Of a DNA stretch of 25,213 nucleotides, positions 25,120-25,213 are shown piece by piece. Origin of the DNA: an uncultured Oscillospiraceae bacterium (GTDB lineage Bacteria; Bacillota_A; Clostridia; Oscillospirales; Acutalibacteraceae). The notes under the pieces were generated by a model. The model ran no database searches, was not told the DNA's origin, and saw nothing but the letters and a program-made list of their open reading frames with translations. Both the position numbers and the translations under genes were made by a program. The stretch is from assembly GCA_910589395.1 (NCBI GenBank), contig CAJUTL010000020.1, positions 1 through 25,213 on the forward strand, in the 5' to 3' direction. How positions within the stretch are numbered: the first letter of the stretch is position 1; the number at the start of each line of letters is the position of its first letter.

Positions 25120-25209
25120 GTCATCCTGAACGAAGTGAAGGATCTCGTTCTTTGCTCTTTTTGGGAGTGAAGGACGAGATTCTTCGTCGCTATGCTCCTC
25201 AGAATGACA
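25120..25209. repeat. Long palindromic intergenic repeat, copy 3
   Basis: It begins GTCATCCTGAACGAAGTGAA and ends TCAGAATGACA, 56 bases after copy 2 and in the same orientation, forming a tandem pair at the window edge. More copies may follow outside. Confidence 0.85.
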
Positions 25210-25213
25210 GAGA

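Overview
The window looks like a chromosomal segment of a moderately GC-rich anaerobic Clostridia, most likely Oscillospirales (the Ruminococcaceae/Oscillospiraceae side). This is inferred from the gene set (HprK, RapZ, WhiA, DnaE, PfkA, an S-box ahead of metK, RecD2, MreB), from good AGGAGG-type ribosome binding sites, and from the family resemblance of the mobile remnants. The species cannot be fixed from the sequence alone.

Layout. Positions 1-1966 are the remains of an integrative element. A replication-initiator-like gene runs off the left edge on the minus strand. It is fused at about 358 to a large serine recombinase that has lost its catalytic N-terminus. The remnant ends against an initiator tRNA-fMet gene (1968-2044, minus strand) with its own promoter. 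A structured leader RNA (2302-2405) follows, then a tightly packed plus-strand cluster from 2443 to 11649: hprK, a PHP-domain phosphoesterase, murB, rapZ, whiA, a cytoplasmic GH18 glycosidase and dnaE. Gaps there are at most about 80 bases and no internal terminator is visible, so it is probably one operon linking carbon regulation, cell-wall precursor synthesis, division control and replication. The usual rapZ-yvcK-whiA order is broken because yvcK is missing.

pfkA has its own strong promoter and is followed by a dGTPase-family HD hydrolase and tex. metK has a consensus promoter, a SAM-I riboswitch and an intrinsic terminator, so SAM synthesis is feedback controlled. A small membrane protein and recD2 follow.

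From 20767 the sequence changes character. It holds palindromic repeats, a 151-bp MITE-like element with 17-bp perfect terminal inverted repeats, an MFS transporter, and an AT-richer orphan gene on the minus strand. That orphan is driven by a near-consensus promoter back to back with the mreB promoter. mreB ends in a strong terminator, and the window closes with two more copies of the palindromic repeat.

Most genes are conserved housekeeping genes. I found no clear multi-gene novel system. The best candidates for something undescribed are the hprK leader RNA, the GH18 gene inside the cell-wall/replication operon that lacks yvcK, and the orphan gene at 22921-23526.
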